DNA of 64,000 bases, from contig QRFJ01002300.1 in the NCBI GenBank assembly GCA_006176705.1, forward strand, positions 115,306-179,305, written 5' to 3'. Source of the stretch: Cocos nucifera (taxonomy: Eukaryota; Streptophyta; Magnoliopsida; Arecales; Arecaceae). Every line of letters starts with the position of its first letter. Positions within the stretch are counted from its first letter, which is position 1. A model generated the notes under the pieces. The model was given only the letters and a program-made list of their open reading frames with translations, was not told the origin of the DNA and did not search any database. Below are positions 10,083 through 20,188 of the stretch, piece after piece. Both the position numbers and the translations under genes were made by a program.

Positions 10083-13000
10083 CTAAAGCCAATTGGCTAC
10101 AAGTCTAAGTCCCATCTTCTCAAGGTGGGCTTCGATCTTCTGCTGGCCCAACGGCTTTGTAAGTGGGTCTGCCACATTATCTGTGGAGTTGACTCTCTTG
10201 ACCTCGACATAACCCTTCTTGAGGTAATCGTGGATGAGCTGGTATCACCGTTTGCTTGGAACTCTTCCAGCTGACAGCTCCACCATTGCACACAAACAGA
10301 CTGCCAGATGTCGACTTTCGATCATCTATATCGGACATGAAATCCGAGTCTGTGTATCCCTGGACTTGGAGTTCTCCATTACCAAAGACCAACATCATAT
10401 CCTTAGTTCTTCTCAAGTACTTAAGGATACATTTCACAGAAGTCCAGTGTTCTTCACCTGGATTTGACTGATATCTGCTTGTGACACTCACAGCATGGGC
10501 TATATCAGGTCGTGTACATAGCATGGCATACATGAGGCTCCCTATTGCAGAAGCATAAGGGATCTTGCTCATGCGTTCTATTTCCTCAGGTGTGCTGGGG
10601 CACATCTTCTTGGAAAGATGAATACCATGTCTGAAGGGTATTAATCCCCTCTTAGAGTTTTCCATACTAAACCTCTTTAGTACTTTCTCTATGTACATCT
10701 TCTGTGAAAGTCCTAGCATCCTATTCGGTCTATCCCTATAGACCTTAATTCCTAGAATAAAGGATGCTTCACCTAGGTCTTTCATGGAGAATTCCTTGGA
10801 CAACCACATTTTGACTGATGTCAACATGGGAATATCATTCCCAATAAGGAGGATGTCATCCACGTACAATACGAGGAAGACAACAGCGCTCCCACTGACC
10901 CTTTTTGAAAACACATGGTTCCTCTTCATTTTTGATGAAACCAAACTTTTTGATCACATCATTGAAACGAGTGTTCCAGCTCCGAGATGCTTGCTTAAGT
11001 CCATATATGGACCTTTGCAGCTTGCAAACCTTGTGATCAGTATCACTGGATGTGAAACCTAGCGGCTGTTCCATATAGATATCTTCCTCAAGATATCCAT
11101 TTAGGAATGCCGTTTTCACGTCCATTTGCCATATTTCATAATCGAAATAGGCTGCAACGGCAAGCAATGTGCGGATGGATTTTAGCATAGCCACTGGGGA
11201 AAAGGTATCCTGATAGTCAATGCCTTCGCGTTGACTATAACCTTTTGCCACTAGTCTAGCCTTGAATGTCTCCACATTCCCATCTGCACCAATCTTTCTC
11301 TTGAAGATCCATTTACACCCAATAGGTACTATACCTTCTGGTGGATCTACCAAGGTCCAGACTTGGTTTGAGTGCATCGAGTCAATTTCTGACTGCATTG
11401 CCTCTAGCCATTTCTCGGAGTCGATATCTGATATCGCCTCGTTGTAGGTTTTGGGATCATCACCATGAGCACCATTACCTACGAGGAACATTTTCTCTAC
11501 TTCCTCTGAAATAATACCTAAGTATCTTTCAGGAGGACGGAAAACTCTTTTCGATCTACGAGGTGGAGGAGGTAGTGTTCTTATTGGCTCAACCTGATTT
11601 GGTTCCACTTGGTCCTTAGCTCGTTCCACTTGTGAGACTTTCTCATCAAGCTTGATCTATTTTTCAATGCCGCTATCTTGAATAAACTATTTTTCAAGAA
11701 AGATGGCATGTCGACTCACAATCACATTGTGGTCTTCTGGAATGTAGAAATAGTATCCTAATGACTCTTTAGGATATCCTATGAATCGAGCTCTAAAGGA
11801 CCTAAACTCTAACTTGTCCGCTTGTTGTCTTTTGACATGAGCCGGACAACCCCAAATTCTGAGATGACTCAGACTTGGTTTCTTACCGTGCCATATCTCA
11901 TACGGTGTGGTAGGAACGATTTTAGAGGGAACCCTATTCAGTAGATAGATTGAAGTTAACAATGAGTGTCCCCAAAGAAAATCAGGGAGGTCTGTGAAGC
12001 TCATCATGGATCGAACCATATCCAATAGAGTCCGATTTCTCCATTCTGAAACCCCGTTGAGTTGAGGTGTTCCTGGTGGAGTCCATTGAGAGACTATGCC
12101 ATTTTTCTTTAGATAGTCTAGGAATTCCCGGCTAAGGTATTCACCTCCTCGATCTGATCGAAGAACCTTAATGGGTTTTCCTATTTGTTTTTCTACTTCA
12201 TGTCTGAATTCTTTGAACTTTTCAAAAGCTTCAGACTTGTGTCTCATAAGATACACATACCCATACCTAGACAGATCATCGGTAAAGGTAATGAAGTAGA
12301 CAAAATTGCCTCTAGTCGGCACATCAAATGGGCCGCACACATCAGTATGTACTAGGGCAAGGAGATCTGTGGCCCTTTCCCCATGTCCAACAAAAGGGAG
12401 TTTAGTCATTTTGCCTTGAAGACAAGATTCACAAGTTGGATATGACTCGAAAGTCAATGGACTCAATAGCCCATTTTTCTCCAATTTGTTGATCCTATCT
12501 TCTGCTATATGACCTAATCTCAGGTGCCATAGATATCTGTCGTTTGGACTATCCCTAGGTCGTTTGGCATTCATGTTTTGCTCGATAGTTAAAACAGGTA
12601 CATCAATATGTAGCTGATAAAGACCATTAATAAGGAAACCATTTGCAATTTTATTTCTTTCATAAAGAATGTTACAATGGTCCTTAAAGAAGGTGATCAC
12701 ATAACCTTCTTGTGCTAAGCATGAAACAGAAATCAAATTCCTGCTAGCTGCAGGCACAAAATAACAGTCTTTCAAAACTAAGTCTAAACCAGATGGTAAT
12801 CGAAGAGGGTATGTTCCCACGGCTACTGCAGCAACTCTTGCTCCATTACCAATGCGTAGGATCATGTCTCCATCCCTCAGCCTCCTGCTATCCTCAAGAT
12901 CCTGCATGGAAGTGCACAGATGAGCACTAGAACCAGAGTCAAGCACCCAACTGGATGCAGAAGAAACCATAAGGTTAGACTCAATAACGAGCATACCTCC

Positions 13001-13885
13001 AGAAGGACCTTCCTTCTTGTTCTTCAGGGTGGCCAGGTAAGTAGGGCAGTTCTGCTTCCAATGGCCATCGCTGTTGCAATGGAAATACTTTCCTTTGACA
13101 TCGGTCTTCTTCTTCGGCTCGGCCTTCTTCTTCGGCTCTGCCTTCTTCTTCGGCTCTGCCTTCTTCTTCTTTGATCCTTCCACCTTTTGCTTTTTCACAG
13201 ACTTCTTTTTCTTTTCAGAAGACTTTCTTTTGGAAGAAGTCCGTTCCATAGCAAGAACTGAGCCTTTAGAACCTTTCATAGAAAGCTCAGTGGTAACCAG
13301 CATATTCATTAATTCGGCCAAGGAATTCTGAAGTTTATGCATGTGGTAATTCATGATGAATTGCCCATATGCATCAGTCAAGGATTGCAGAATAATATCG
13401 TTCTGCAGGTCCAAGTCCAACTTCACACTGAGCTTCTCAAGCTCTTCCATGTCCTTGATCATTGTCAGACAGTGATCTTGGACTGACTGCCCATCATGCA
13501 TCTTAGCCTTAAAAAGTCGTTTCGTGACTTGATATTTGGCTGCGCGACTCTGTTCACCAAACATCTCCTGCAGGTGAGCCAACATTTGGCGAGCAGTCCC
13601 GATATCCTCATGTTGGCGCTGGAGCTCATCAGACATCGAGCCCAACATGTAATATCTGGCCTTATTATCTTCGTTTATCCATTTTTTCAGAGACGCTCTC
13701 TGTTCAACAGATGGATGGGCTGGTAAGGTGGGAGGGTCCTGGTCCAAAACATGGGTTAACTTCTCAGAACCCAAAATAATTTTGTAGTTCCTGAGCCAAT
13801 CTTTATAATTAGGTCCGGTCAGTCTATGTGTGTCCAGGATACGTGCCAATGGGTTGGACGCAGATATTTTCCTATAGAGAGTCAA
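10083..13885 (-). pseudogene. Copia gag-pol of A1, nearly intact but disabled
   Basis: From the ATG at 13885 an open frame of 732 codons covers GAG (UBN2-type, residues about 20-210), a lysine-rich linker with three AEPKKK repeats (243-260), a zinc knuckle whose first Cys is Tyr (Y267; C270, H275 and C280 kept), a protease with DSG at 316-318, GAG-pre-integrase H454/H459/C485/C488, and integrase D515, D578, E614 (35 residues between the last two). It stops at TAG 11687-11689. The same frame resumes in reverse transcriptase after a second TAG (11657-11659). A T5 instead of T4 run at 10902-10906 shifts frame just before YVDD (10855-10866), and a 196-base deletion at 10243-10246 removes the centre of RNase H. 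Comparison with A5 shows the ancestral start was probably 13865-13867, now ATA. The product would have driven reverse transcription and integration of the element. Confidence 0.93.
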
Positions 13886-15720
13886 AGATTCTAGTTAGAT
13901 ATTGTAATTTTGACTTGACCAATTTGTTTAGGGATTTTATTTTTAAATAAATTAGCTTCCACTATTTTCTCGGATCCCTACACTCCCTCTGTAGAGATGC
14001 AAAAATCTTCATGATTAATGATTTCTAGTGGGTGGTGCGGTCTCACCAACTGACTCATCACCTCACCTAACAGTTATTGGTGATGGGATTAGCCAATGAG
14101 TGAACAACTCTTGTTCAATGATTCTCTAATCATGGTGCACCCAAACTTGATCTCTAATTCATGAATCTCACCGTATCCGGAATATTGATCCACTCCTTAG
14201 TTAAGTCAGACCCACCATTTGCATAGACTGGGTTCCTAATTGAGTCTCTCACCGTATCCGAAATATTGAGCCCAACTCATCCTCCAGCCCATAGCATCCA
14301 ATGCCTAATAGACATGGTTGCATCTTCCCGGTGCAACTGAGCCACTGTATCCAATCGAGAACAATCAACCTCGGGAAGGGCCCGCACATCTACAATGGTG
14401 GAAGACCTCAGACTTAATCTTTTCTTAGGGAGAATTGATTCAGGTCTCATTAAACTAGACTTGGCTTAGTCATAACAATTATGACTAACCTAGTGGCATG
14501 GGTTAGCTCGGATTATTGACCACCTCAGATCAGAACTGTGTCAACAGATATGGCCAGGTAAGTGAGATCGATGGAAGGAATATGCCATTAACTCATACAA
14601 GAATGCATTCAGGTCGAGTAGCTTTCAATTAAAAACCAGTCGGTCGTATGTGCCAAACTTACCTTAGACACCAAATTGTTGAGTCAGAACCAATTGGGTT
14701 AGCCTACAATCCAGACTCTAACCTCTGAGCCTAATTAGGTCTTGCTTGATCGTGACTCGATCTTGACCCAGACTTAATCCTATTAGGCTGGTCAATTTAA
14801 GCATTGTTGATCCCATCTAACCAACTCTTGATTCGGTTTGATCAACCGCTTAGACCTAATTGAGCTACCCAAGCCCGAACCCAGTATTATGAATATGTCT
14901 TAGATCTGAAATTTTTAATTTTAGACCTAATTAATATTTCATAAACTTAATTCTTAATTAAGTAGGGTTCATAAACAAAATATGCACAATAAATCCTAGG
15001 GTTTCAGGATCTAGGGTTTTGCAGAAAGTAAGTTTTGGATTTCTGATTAAGGACGAACACGCAGCACCCCTACACATCATAAGAACACCCCATCGAATGG
15101 AAAGAGAGGGCCTTTCAAACCCTTCTTTGTTCTTATGACCGGACGGCCAAGAGGAACGCCTTAATCAGGAACATTCAATACTACAAAATAATATCAGATC
15201 TATATCATATATCTCATATACAAAGTAGATCTAATCATGGCATATTTTGCATACATCTCATGTATCGAATCATGCATATTTTTAGATCTAAATTATCTCA
15301 TAATAATCTAAAAAATTAGATTTAAATTGATCTAATCAAAATAAATTCTAATCTAGACAACTATGTAGAACTATTCTACAACTAGTCTAGACATGCATCA
15401 ATCATATCTCATATGATGTTTAAAATTAAATAATTTTATTTGCTATTTTTTAGATGTTATTATAACCATTATAATATCAAGAAAATAGTAAATAAATGGA
15501 TCTAAAATATGGGTTAATCAAATTAAATTGAAAACATGCAAGACTATTCTATAGAACTATTCTATTCTAGAACTAGTCATGCATATCTTCTAATCTTAGA
15601 TCCTAATCATTTAATTTTAATTTTTTCTAATTTCAGATCTGATCACATCTCATGTGACATCTAAAATCAATTATTTTTTAATTAAAATAAATTTAAAATT
15701 AGATCTAAATATTTTTAGAA
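13886..15720 (-). other. Long untranslated leader of Copia A1
   Basis: About 1.8 kb separate the primer site from the gag start. The stretch is closely matched in A5 (51265-53125), including non-coding detail, and has no long open frame. It contains two close repeats of a motif reading CTCACCGTATCCG on the plus strand (near 14167-14179 and 14248-14260), each followed by a similar AATATTGA block. No function can be assigned; a packaging or translation-control leader would be a guess. Confidence 0.75.
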
Positions 15721-15737
15721 CCATGGCTCTGATACCA
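15721..15737 (-). other. Primer-binding site (initiator tRNA-Met), Copia A1
   Basis: On the minus strand TGGTATCAGAGCCATGG lies two bases inside the 5' LTR. It is complementary to the 3' end of plant initiator tRNA-Met, the usual primer of plant Copia elements. Confidence 0.93.
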
Positions 15738-16305
15738 GTTGAAGGAAAATCCTGATTTTCTGGTTCAGGTTCGTTCAGATCTGATCAGATCAAGAGATAT
15801 ATTTCAAAAATTTTTTTCTTTAATCTATATTAGATCTGAGATATTTCAGATCTAATTCTTATTATTTTAATAAATAAAATAAATAAGGATAAATTAAATC
15901 AAATTTAATTTACCTGATTTGGGTAATCCTATTACCCTGTTGATGATCCTGTATGCAGCGGAAGGTTCTGGATCTAGCCACGCAAGCGCCTGGCCTCTAC
16001 CGGTATCCACTCAGGCTGGATCTGGAGATCCTCTTCTTCTCTATCATATCTCCAAAAATCAGATCTGGAGGATCTTCAAAACTCCTTTTGAAGATCAGCA
16101 GTCGTCCTTTGCAGCAGCGCAGCCTTCTTGCTTTTGATCGCCTTTCTCTTGCTTGAATCGCACCAACAAAAATCCAAAACTCCTTTTGGACGTGGAGAGC
16201 AAGGGGAGAAGGTGGTTTGGTGTGGAGAAGGAGGGGAGAGGCAGCCTTGGGGCATATGGAAACTCTTATCTCATCTTATGTCACAATCTGAGTTGGGTAC
16301 AGGGT

Positions 16306-16316
16306 CTTATTTATAG
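16306..16316 (-). promoter_or_regulatory. TATA box in 5' LTR of A1
   Basis: On the minus strand CTATAAATAAG precedes the short GC-richer segment where transcription should start. The same box is present at the equivalent place in every family-A LTR that covers it. Confidence 0.7.
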
Positions 16317-16620
16317 ACTAGCTGTGATCCAACTCCTCTTCTTCCCAACCAATCACAACCCTTTGTGAAATCAGATCTAAATCTGATTGGTGGGAATAGA
16401 GTCCCCTGGATTCCTCCTTAGAGGGCGCCTAAGACCAGTCAAACTGGATTCTTAGAAGAACTCTAATTGGAATCCAAAAGGGAGGTGGAGTCCTTGTCCA
16501 ACAAGGACTCCTAGGCGCCTCCAACTTGGGCACACACCTAGGGTGGCGTGCGCCCTTCTCCTTGCCAGGTTCTGATAGGGGGACAGGCCCCCACCAGCTC
16601 TCCAATAGGTGCATGACATG

Positions 16621-16690
16621 TGGTCAAAAGTCAAAGTATCAATGGTCAATGTTTGACCAGTCAAAGGTAGACTTTTGACCAAAGTCAAAG
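16621..16690 (-). promoter_or_regulatory. Palindromic W-box cluster in U3 of A1 5' LTR
   Basis: Within about 70 bases the core TTGAC/GTCAA occurs at least seven times. An outer perfect inverted repeat (TGGTCAAAAGTC, 16621-16632, with its complement at 16670-16681) encloses further cores. TTGAC is the core bound by plant WRKY factors, so stress-responsive transcription of the LTR is plausible; the binding itself is inferred. Confidence 0.55.
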
Positions 16691-16912
16691 AACAAGAAAT
16701 GGCAGGTGACCAAAAATGGCAGGTAATGTCTTACAAAATAAGACAACCTTTTCTAACTTGGACAACCTCCAGTCAGACCATATGAAGGCCTCTAATTGAG
16801 CACAAACTCCTTTGGCTCAGTCAGGACAACTTATTTATGATAGTAAAAGAAGAACGTTAGGTTCAATCGAGTGCTAGCACGATTTTCTTGAACCTAATTG
16901 AATCTCATTCAG

Positions 16913-16941
16913 ATCAATTGAACTGGATCAGTTCAATTGAT
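16913..16941. other. Perfect 12-bp hairpin in U3 of A1 5' LTR
   Basis: ATCAATTGAACT is followed after five bases by its exact reverse complement. The same hairpin occurs at 8969-8997 in the 3' LTR and in A2 and A5, where the loop base may change while the arms are kept. Confidence 0.7.
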
Positions 16942-18173
16942 GATCACCAGATTCAAACCCTTGTTTGTGTGACCCAGTTAGGTTCAGTTCTATATGGATA
17001 ATGGGATATGTCATGATCTCTATCATCGACATCATCGAAACTCCTTTCGATGGATCAGAACTCTTCTGATTCGAACAGCTAGAATGATCGATCATCTAAA
17101 TCATTCTAATTGCTCCCAAAATCCACCAGTGACACCTAGCAGTATATGGTGGCAACCCATCAGAGCTGAATGCGAACCTCTTGGTGCAGCTACCTGTGTG
17201 ATTAAGTTCTTCTATCTTGAGCCCCGATCAGATTAGGGTTAAGGTGAACTCGTCAAACCCTAGTTTCTGTCATATGATGTAATCATTCGATTCGAGTCCA
17301 ATGTGAAAATCTAAATAGAAACTCTTTCTATTATTTCACTCTGCCATGGCCATGGGCTTCTGGACTTGATTCTCATGATTCATCATAGGGCTGCTCCTCT
17401 ACCACCGAGGTAGATAGATTCCATCTTGATGCCAATCCAGTTCCTACAATGAACATGCTATAGCCAACATACACCTCGGGGTTCCATATGGCTACGAGAT
17501 CGAGTAATGGTGTAGTCAAACTATAACACCCTCAAAGTGAACTGCCGATGCACCTCAGATCAAAGAACCAGACACACTACTGCTACAGCATCGAGTCAGT
17601 CATTGACGAGAAGGTAGACTCCCTAATGACTACTCGAGGTGGTCACGCTCAGTGCCCTCGTTCTCTAACGAGTACCTGTACTCTCGCTCTGGTGTCTCCA
17701 CATCATAGACTCAAGACTCATTTACTAAAGAGAAGCGATTGTACACCAACCTTCTGGATCAATCACCATCCTCGTGATGATCCTATGGTCGGGAGCAATT
17801 TATGAGTTAATAATGATTATTCATGTCTTAAATTTTCAACTCTTGAAAATATGAATTATCATTGCCATTAACTCAAAGGATGTATCACAGACACTAAATA
17901 CACATATGTGATAGAAAATAACCCATTTATTGATTTTAGTCAAAATTATAATTTTGCCCCTAGAAGTGTATTACAAGTGTCAGCCAATTCTGGCTTCTAA
18001 GGCACATATATCTAACAGGTGTCACCGACAGCTGAGCCTCTATCGTCGCCCATATCTGAGACACATGCTACTATGCAGGCATCTGAAAATATGTTTTTAT
18101 TATATTAGCACTACTTTATTTTTTATATAGTATTTGTACACTTATATATTTGCATAACATATTTGCATTGCAG

Positions 18174-19602
18174 GCGCATCATCCAGTCGGATATTTTACG
18201 GTCCCATACGTATAGCACACGTGTGGAACCACCAACATCAGGTGATGGTCTATTACGATGTGGAGGGAAGGCCGGTAGGGGAGATCACGTGGGAGATGCA
18301 TTCCTTTTTTGAAGTGCTTGTGAAGCAGTCGAACATCATTCCCATAGAGCCCAGAGACTGGCATTTGATGGATGCTACCATCAGAAATCGGGTATGGGAG
18401 GAGATATGGGTAAGTACGCGTATCTTAGTTATATTTATGCATTTTATATGTTTACACTATATATGTTTGATTAGAATAATTTTATAACTAATTTCTGATA
18501 ACTTTATGTAGAGGAGGTACAACTTCTTCGATTACAAGAGGGCTCGAGATGCCCGATTGAGGAAGATCTGGGAGTTGTTTTGGGATTATAAAATCAAGCT
18601 CCATAGAGAATGGCTCGAGCACCAACAAGACACTCCGGAGGAGCTTGTTCCCTGGTATAGGACTATCCTCTGAGTCAGTGGGTGAGGATGGTTAGACACT
18701 AGAGATAAAATTTCTAACTTTTAAATTTTTCAATATAATTAAAATTTTATTTAAATATTTTTTAAATATTTATTATTTATTTGAATACTTGTTAGGCTAC
18801 CTTTCTTCAGAACCGAAAGAACCATGCAGTCCGGAAGTATACGCACACTCTAGGCTGTGAGTTTATGGCTAGTCGTGTGCATAGAGAGGTAATTAATTCT
18901 AAATCTTACTAGATAAATTAGATTCATATTTTTTATCATCTTTTTGATAAATTTATTCTTCGTTATAGCTAATGAGAGATGGAGTGATGCCTAGCTATAG
19001 TGAGATCTTTTGATTCAACCGCACGGACAAGATGGGCAGGCTGATGAATGACGCGATCGAGCATATTTTTGTAAGTATTAAATATATTAGTATATATGAT
19101 TAGTATTATAGCATTTCTTATAAAATTTTATTTCAATTTACAATTATAGGATCAGTTAGATGCGCTCGCGAGCGAGGGCCCGGATACTTCTAGGCCCCAT
19201 GACCATCTATCTTAGGTCTTGGGGCCTAAGCACTTTGGGAGGATCCAATGTAGGTTCGGACACACGCCGATGAGCTATTGGCCCAAGGCGAGCATCTCCT
19301 CATAGACTTCTAGTGTCGTCAGTCGAGAGGAGCTTGAGGAGGCATTGGCACGGGCAGATCATGCTACGACGTGGGCAGATCGGGCTGAGGAGTGTGCATC
19401 TCATCTAGAGGGCATCGTGAGAGACATGATATCGACGCTCAGCATGCATTTTGGAGTCATGAGCTTTGAGGATATGTTGGCCCACATTCCAGCTCCAGCT
19501 CCAGCTCTGGCTTTGGCTCCAGCACCAACTCTAGCTCTAGCTATGGCTCTGACTCTAGCTCCGAATGATGATGAAGATGATGTAGATTTAGGAGACTTTT
19601 GA
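18174..19602 (+). pseudogene. Ptta/En/Spm transposase-associated gene fossil (five exons)
   Basis: Five exon-like blocks show Transposase_24 similarity: 18174-18409 (ends EEIW at a GTAAGT donor), 18512 to about 18700 (RRYNFFDYKRAR...), 18796-18888 (NRKNHAVRKYTHTLGCEFMASRVHRE), 18969-19070, and 19150-19602 (contains VLGPKHFGRIQCRFG, followed by a helical segment, an Ala/Pro-rich run and an acidic tail DDEDDVDLGDF). Introns 18410-18511, 18889-18968 and 19071-19149 are clean GT...AG. A further coding stretch may lie upstream at 18019-18090. Stops in the second, fourth and last exons show it is dead. Proteins of this family accompany the TNP2 transposase in CACTA elements and probably bind the terminal repeats; that role is taken from the family. 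Confidence 0.85.
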
Positions 19603-19794
19603 TGTATTTTATTTTTTAAAAAAAATATTATAATAGATTTCATTCGATAATAAAATTTTAGCATTTCAAAATAATTTTTATGTTTATTATATTTTTTTGT
19701 GTTATATATCTATATTTATTAGATAAAATATATTAAAAAATAAAAATTTTAATTTTTTTAATTATTCAAGATCTACGATAGCGATTTTATAACC

Positions 19795-20188
19795 GTTGTC
19801 ATATCCATGCCAACCGCTGCCATAGGTTCCTAGTGCAAATGGTGTCAACCGCTACATTAGACCTATGGCAATGGTTATGTAACCGCTGCTATAGATAACC
19901 TATGGTAGCAGTTACATAACCGCTGCTATAAGTCAATCTATTACAGTGGTTTATAAATTACTACAATAGGCTATCTATGGTAGTGGTTCAAACAACCACT
20001 GCAACAATCGCTGCCATAAAGCTACGACGACGGTTGCAGTAGCAGTAGTTAAATAACCACTGCCATAACCTATGCAGTAGTTTTTTGGGCTACGATAGCG
20101 GTTACAAACTGCTGCCAACTATGGTAGTGATTTTTTGGGCTACAATAGTAGTTACGAACCGTTACCATAGCCCTTTTTTGTAGTAGTG
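19795..20188. repeat. CACTA subterminal repeats and right terminus
   Basis: Degenerate copies of a unit resembling AACCGCTGCCATAG, and its inverse, recur more than a dozen times and finish at the CACTA terminus. Arrays of this sort are the binding sites for the second CACTA protein in characterised En/Spm elements. Confidence 0.85.

Larger units (their letters stand above)
7786..18017 (-). mobile_element. Complete Copia element A1 (family A), GGTGT duplication
   Basis: This is a full-length Ty1/Copia element of about 10.2 kb in minus orientation. Its parts are the 3' LTR (7786-10068), a polypurine tract, a gag-pol pseudogene, a leader of about 1.8 kb, a tRNA-Met primer site (15721-15737) and the 5' LTR (15740-18017). 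The flanking 5-base duplications GGTGT (7781-7785 and 18018-18022) are identical, so both ends are original. The two LTRs share private variants not seen in other copies, which shows they are a true pair, but they also differ at many positions. The coding region has two in-frame stops, a one-base insertion and a 196-base deletion in RNase H. Motif style (YVDDILLIGN, a long GAG with a lysine-rich linker) suggests the Angela/Tork group; that lineage call is an inference. Confidence 0.95.
15740..18017 (-). repeat. 5' LTR of Copia A1
   Basis: A 2,278-bp LTR paired with 7786-10068. The pair shares variants absent from other copies, such as the AAATAAATAAGGAT block near the inner end. It nevertheless differs from its partner at scattered sites, including two near the outer end that match the 5' LTR of A5 rather than its own partner. 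Confidence 0.95.
18018..20188 (+). mobile_element. CACTA (En/Spm) transposon, right part
   Basis: The right end reads TGTAGTAGTG, the complement of a CACTACTACA-type terminus, at 20179-20188. The preceding 400 bases are packed with short subterminal repeats in both orientations. Upstream are exons of a Transposase_24 (Ptta/En/Spm) gene. The left end of the element is not found in the window: its sequence starts abruptly at the right flank of Copia A1 and the neighbouring sequence on the other side of A1 is an LTR. To the right it abuts a family-B LTR that itself lacks about its first 450 bases, so the CACTA element inserted into that LTR and then lost its left side. Confidence 0.88.

Noticed and set aside
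12920..13331. Plus-strand frames with FFFGSA repeats
   Set aside because: They are the complement of the lysine-rich AEPKKK repeat of the real gag on the minus strand.
19401..19664. A minus-strand 87-codon Ala/Arg-rich frame
   Set aside because: It is the mirror of the Ala/Pro-rich tail of the CACTA gene on the plus strand.
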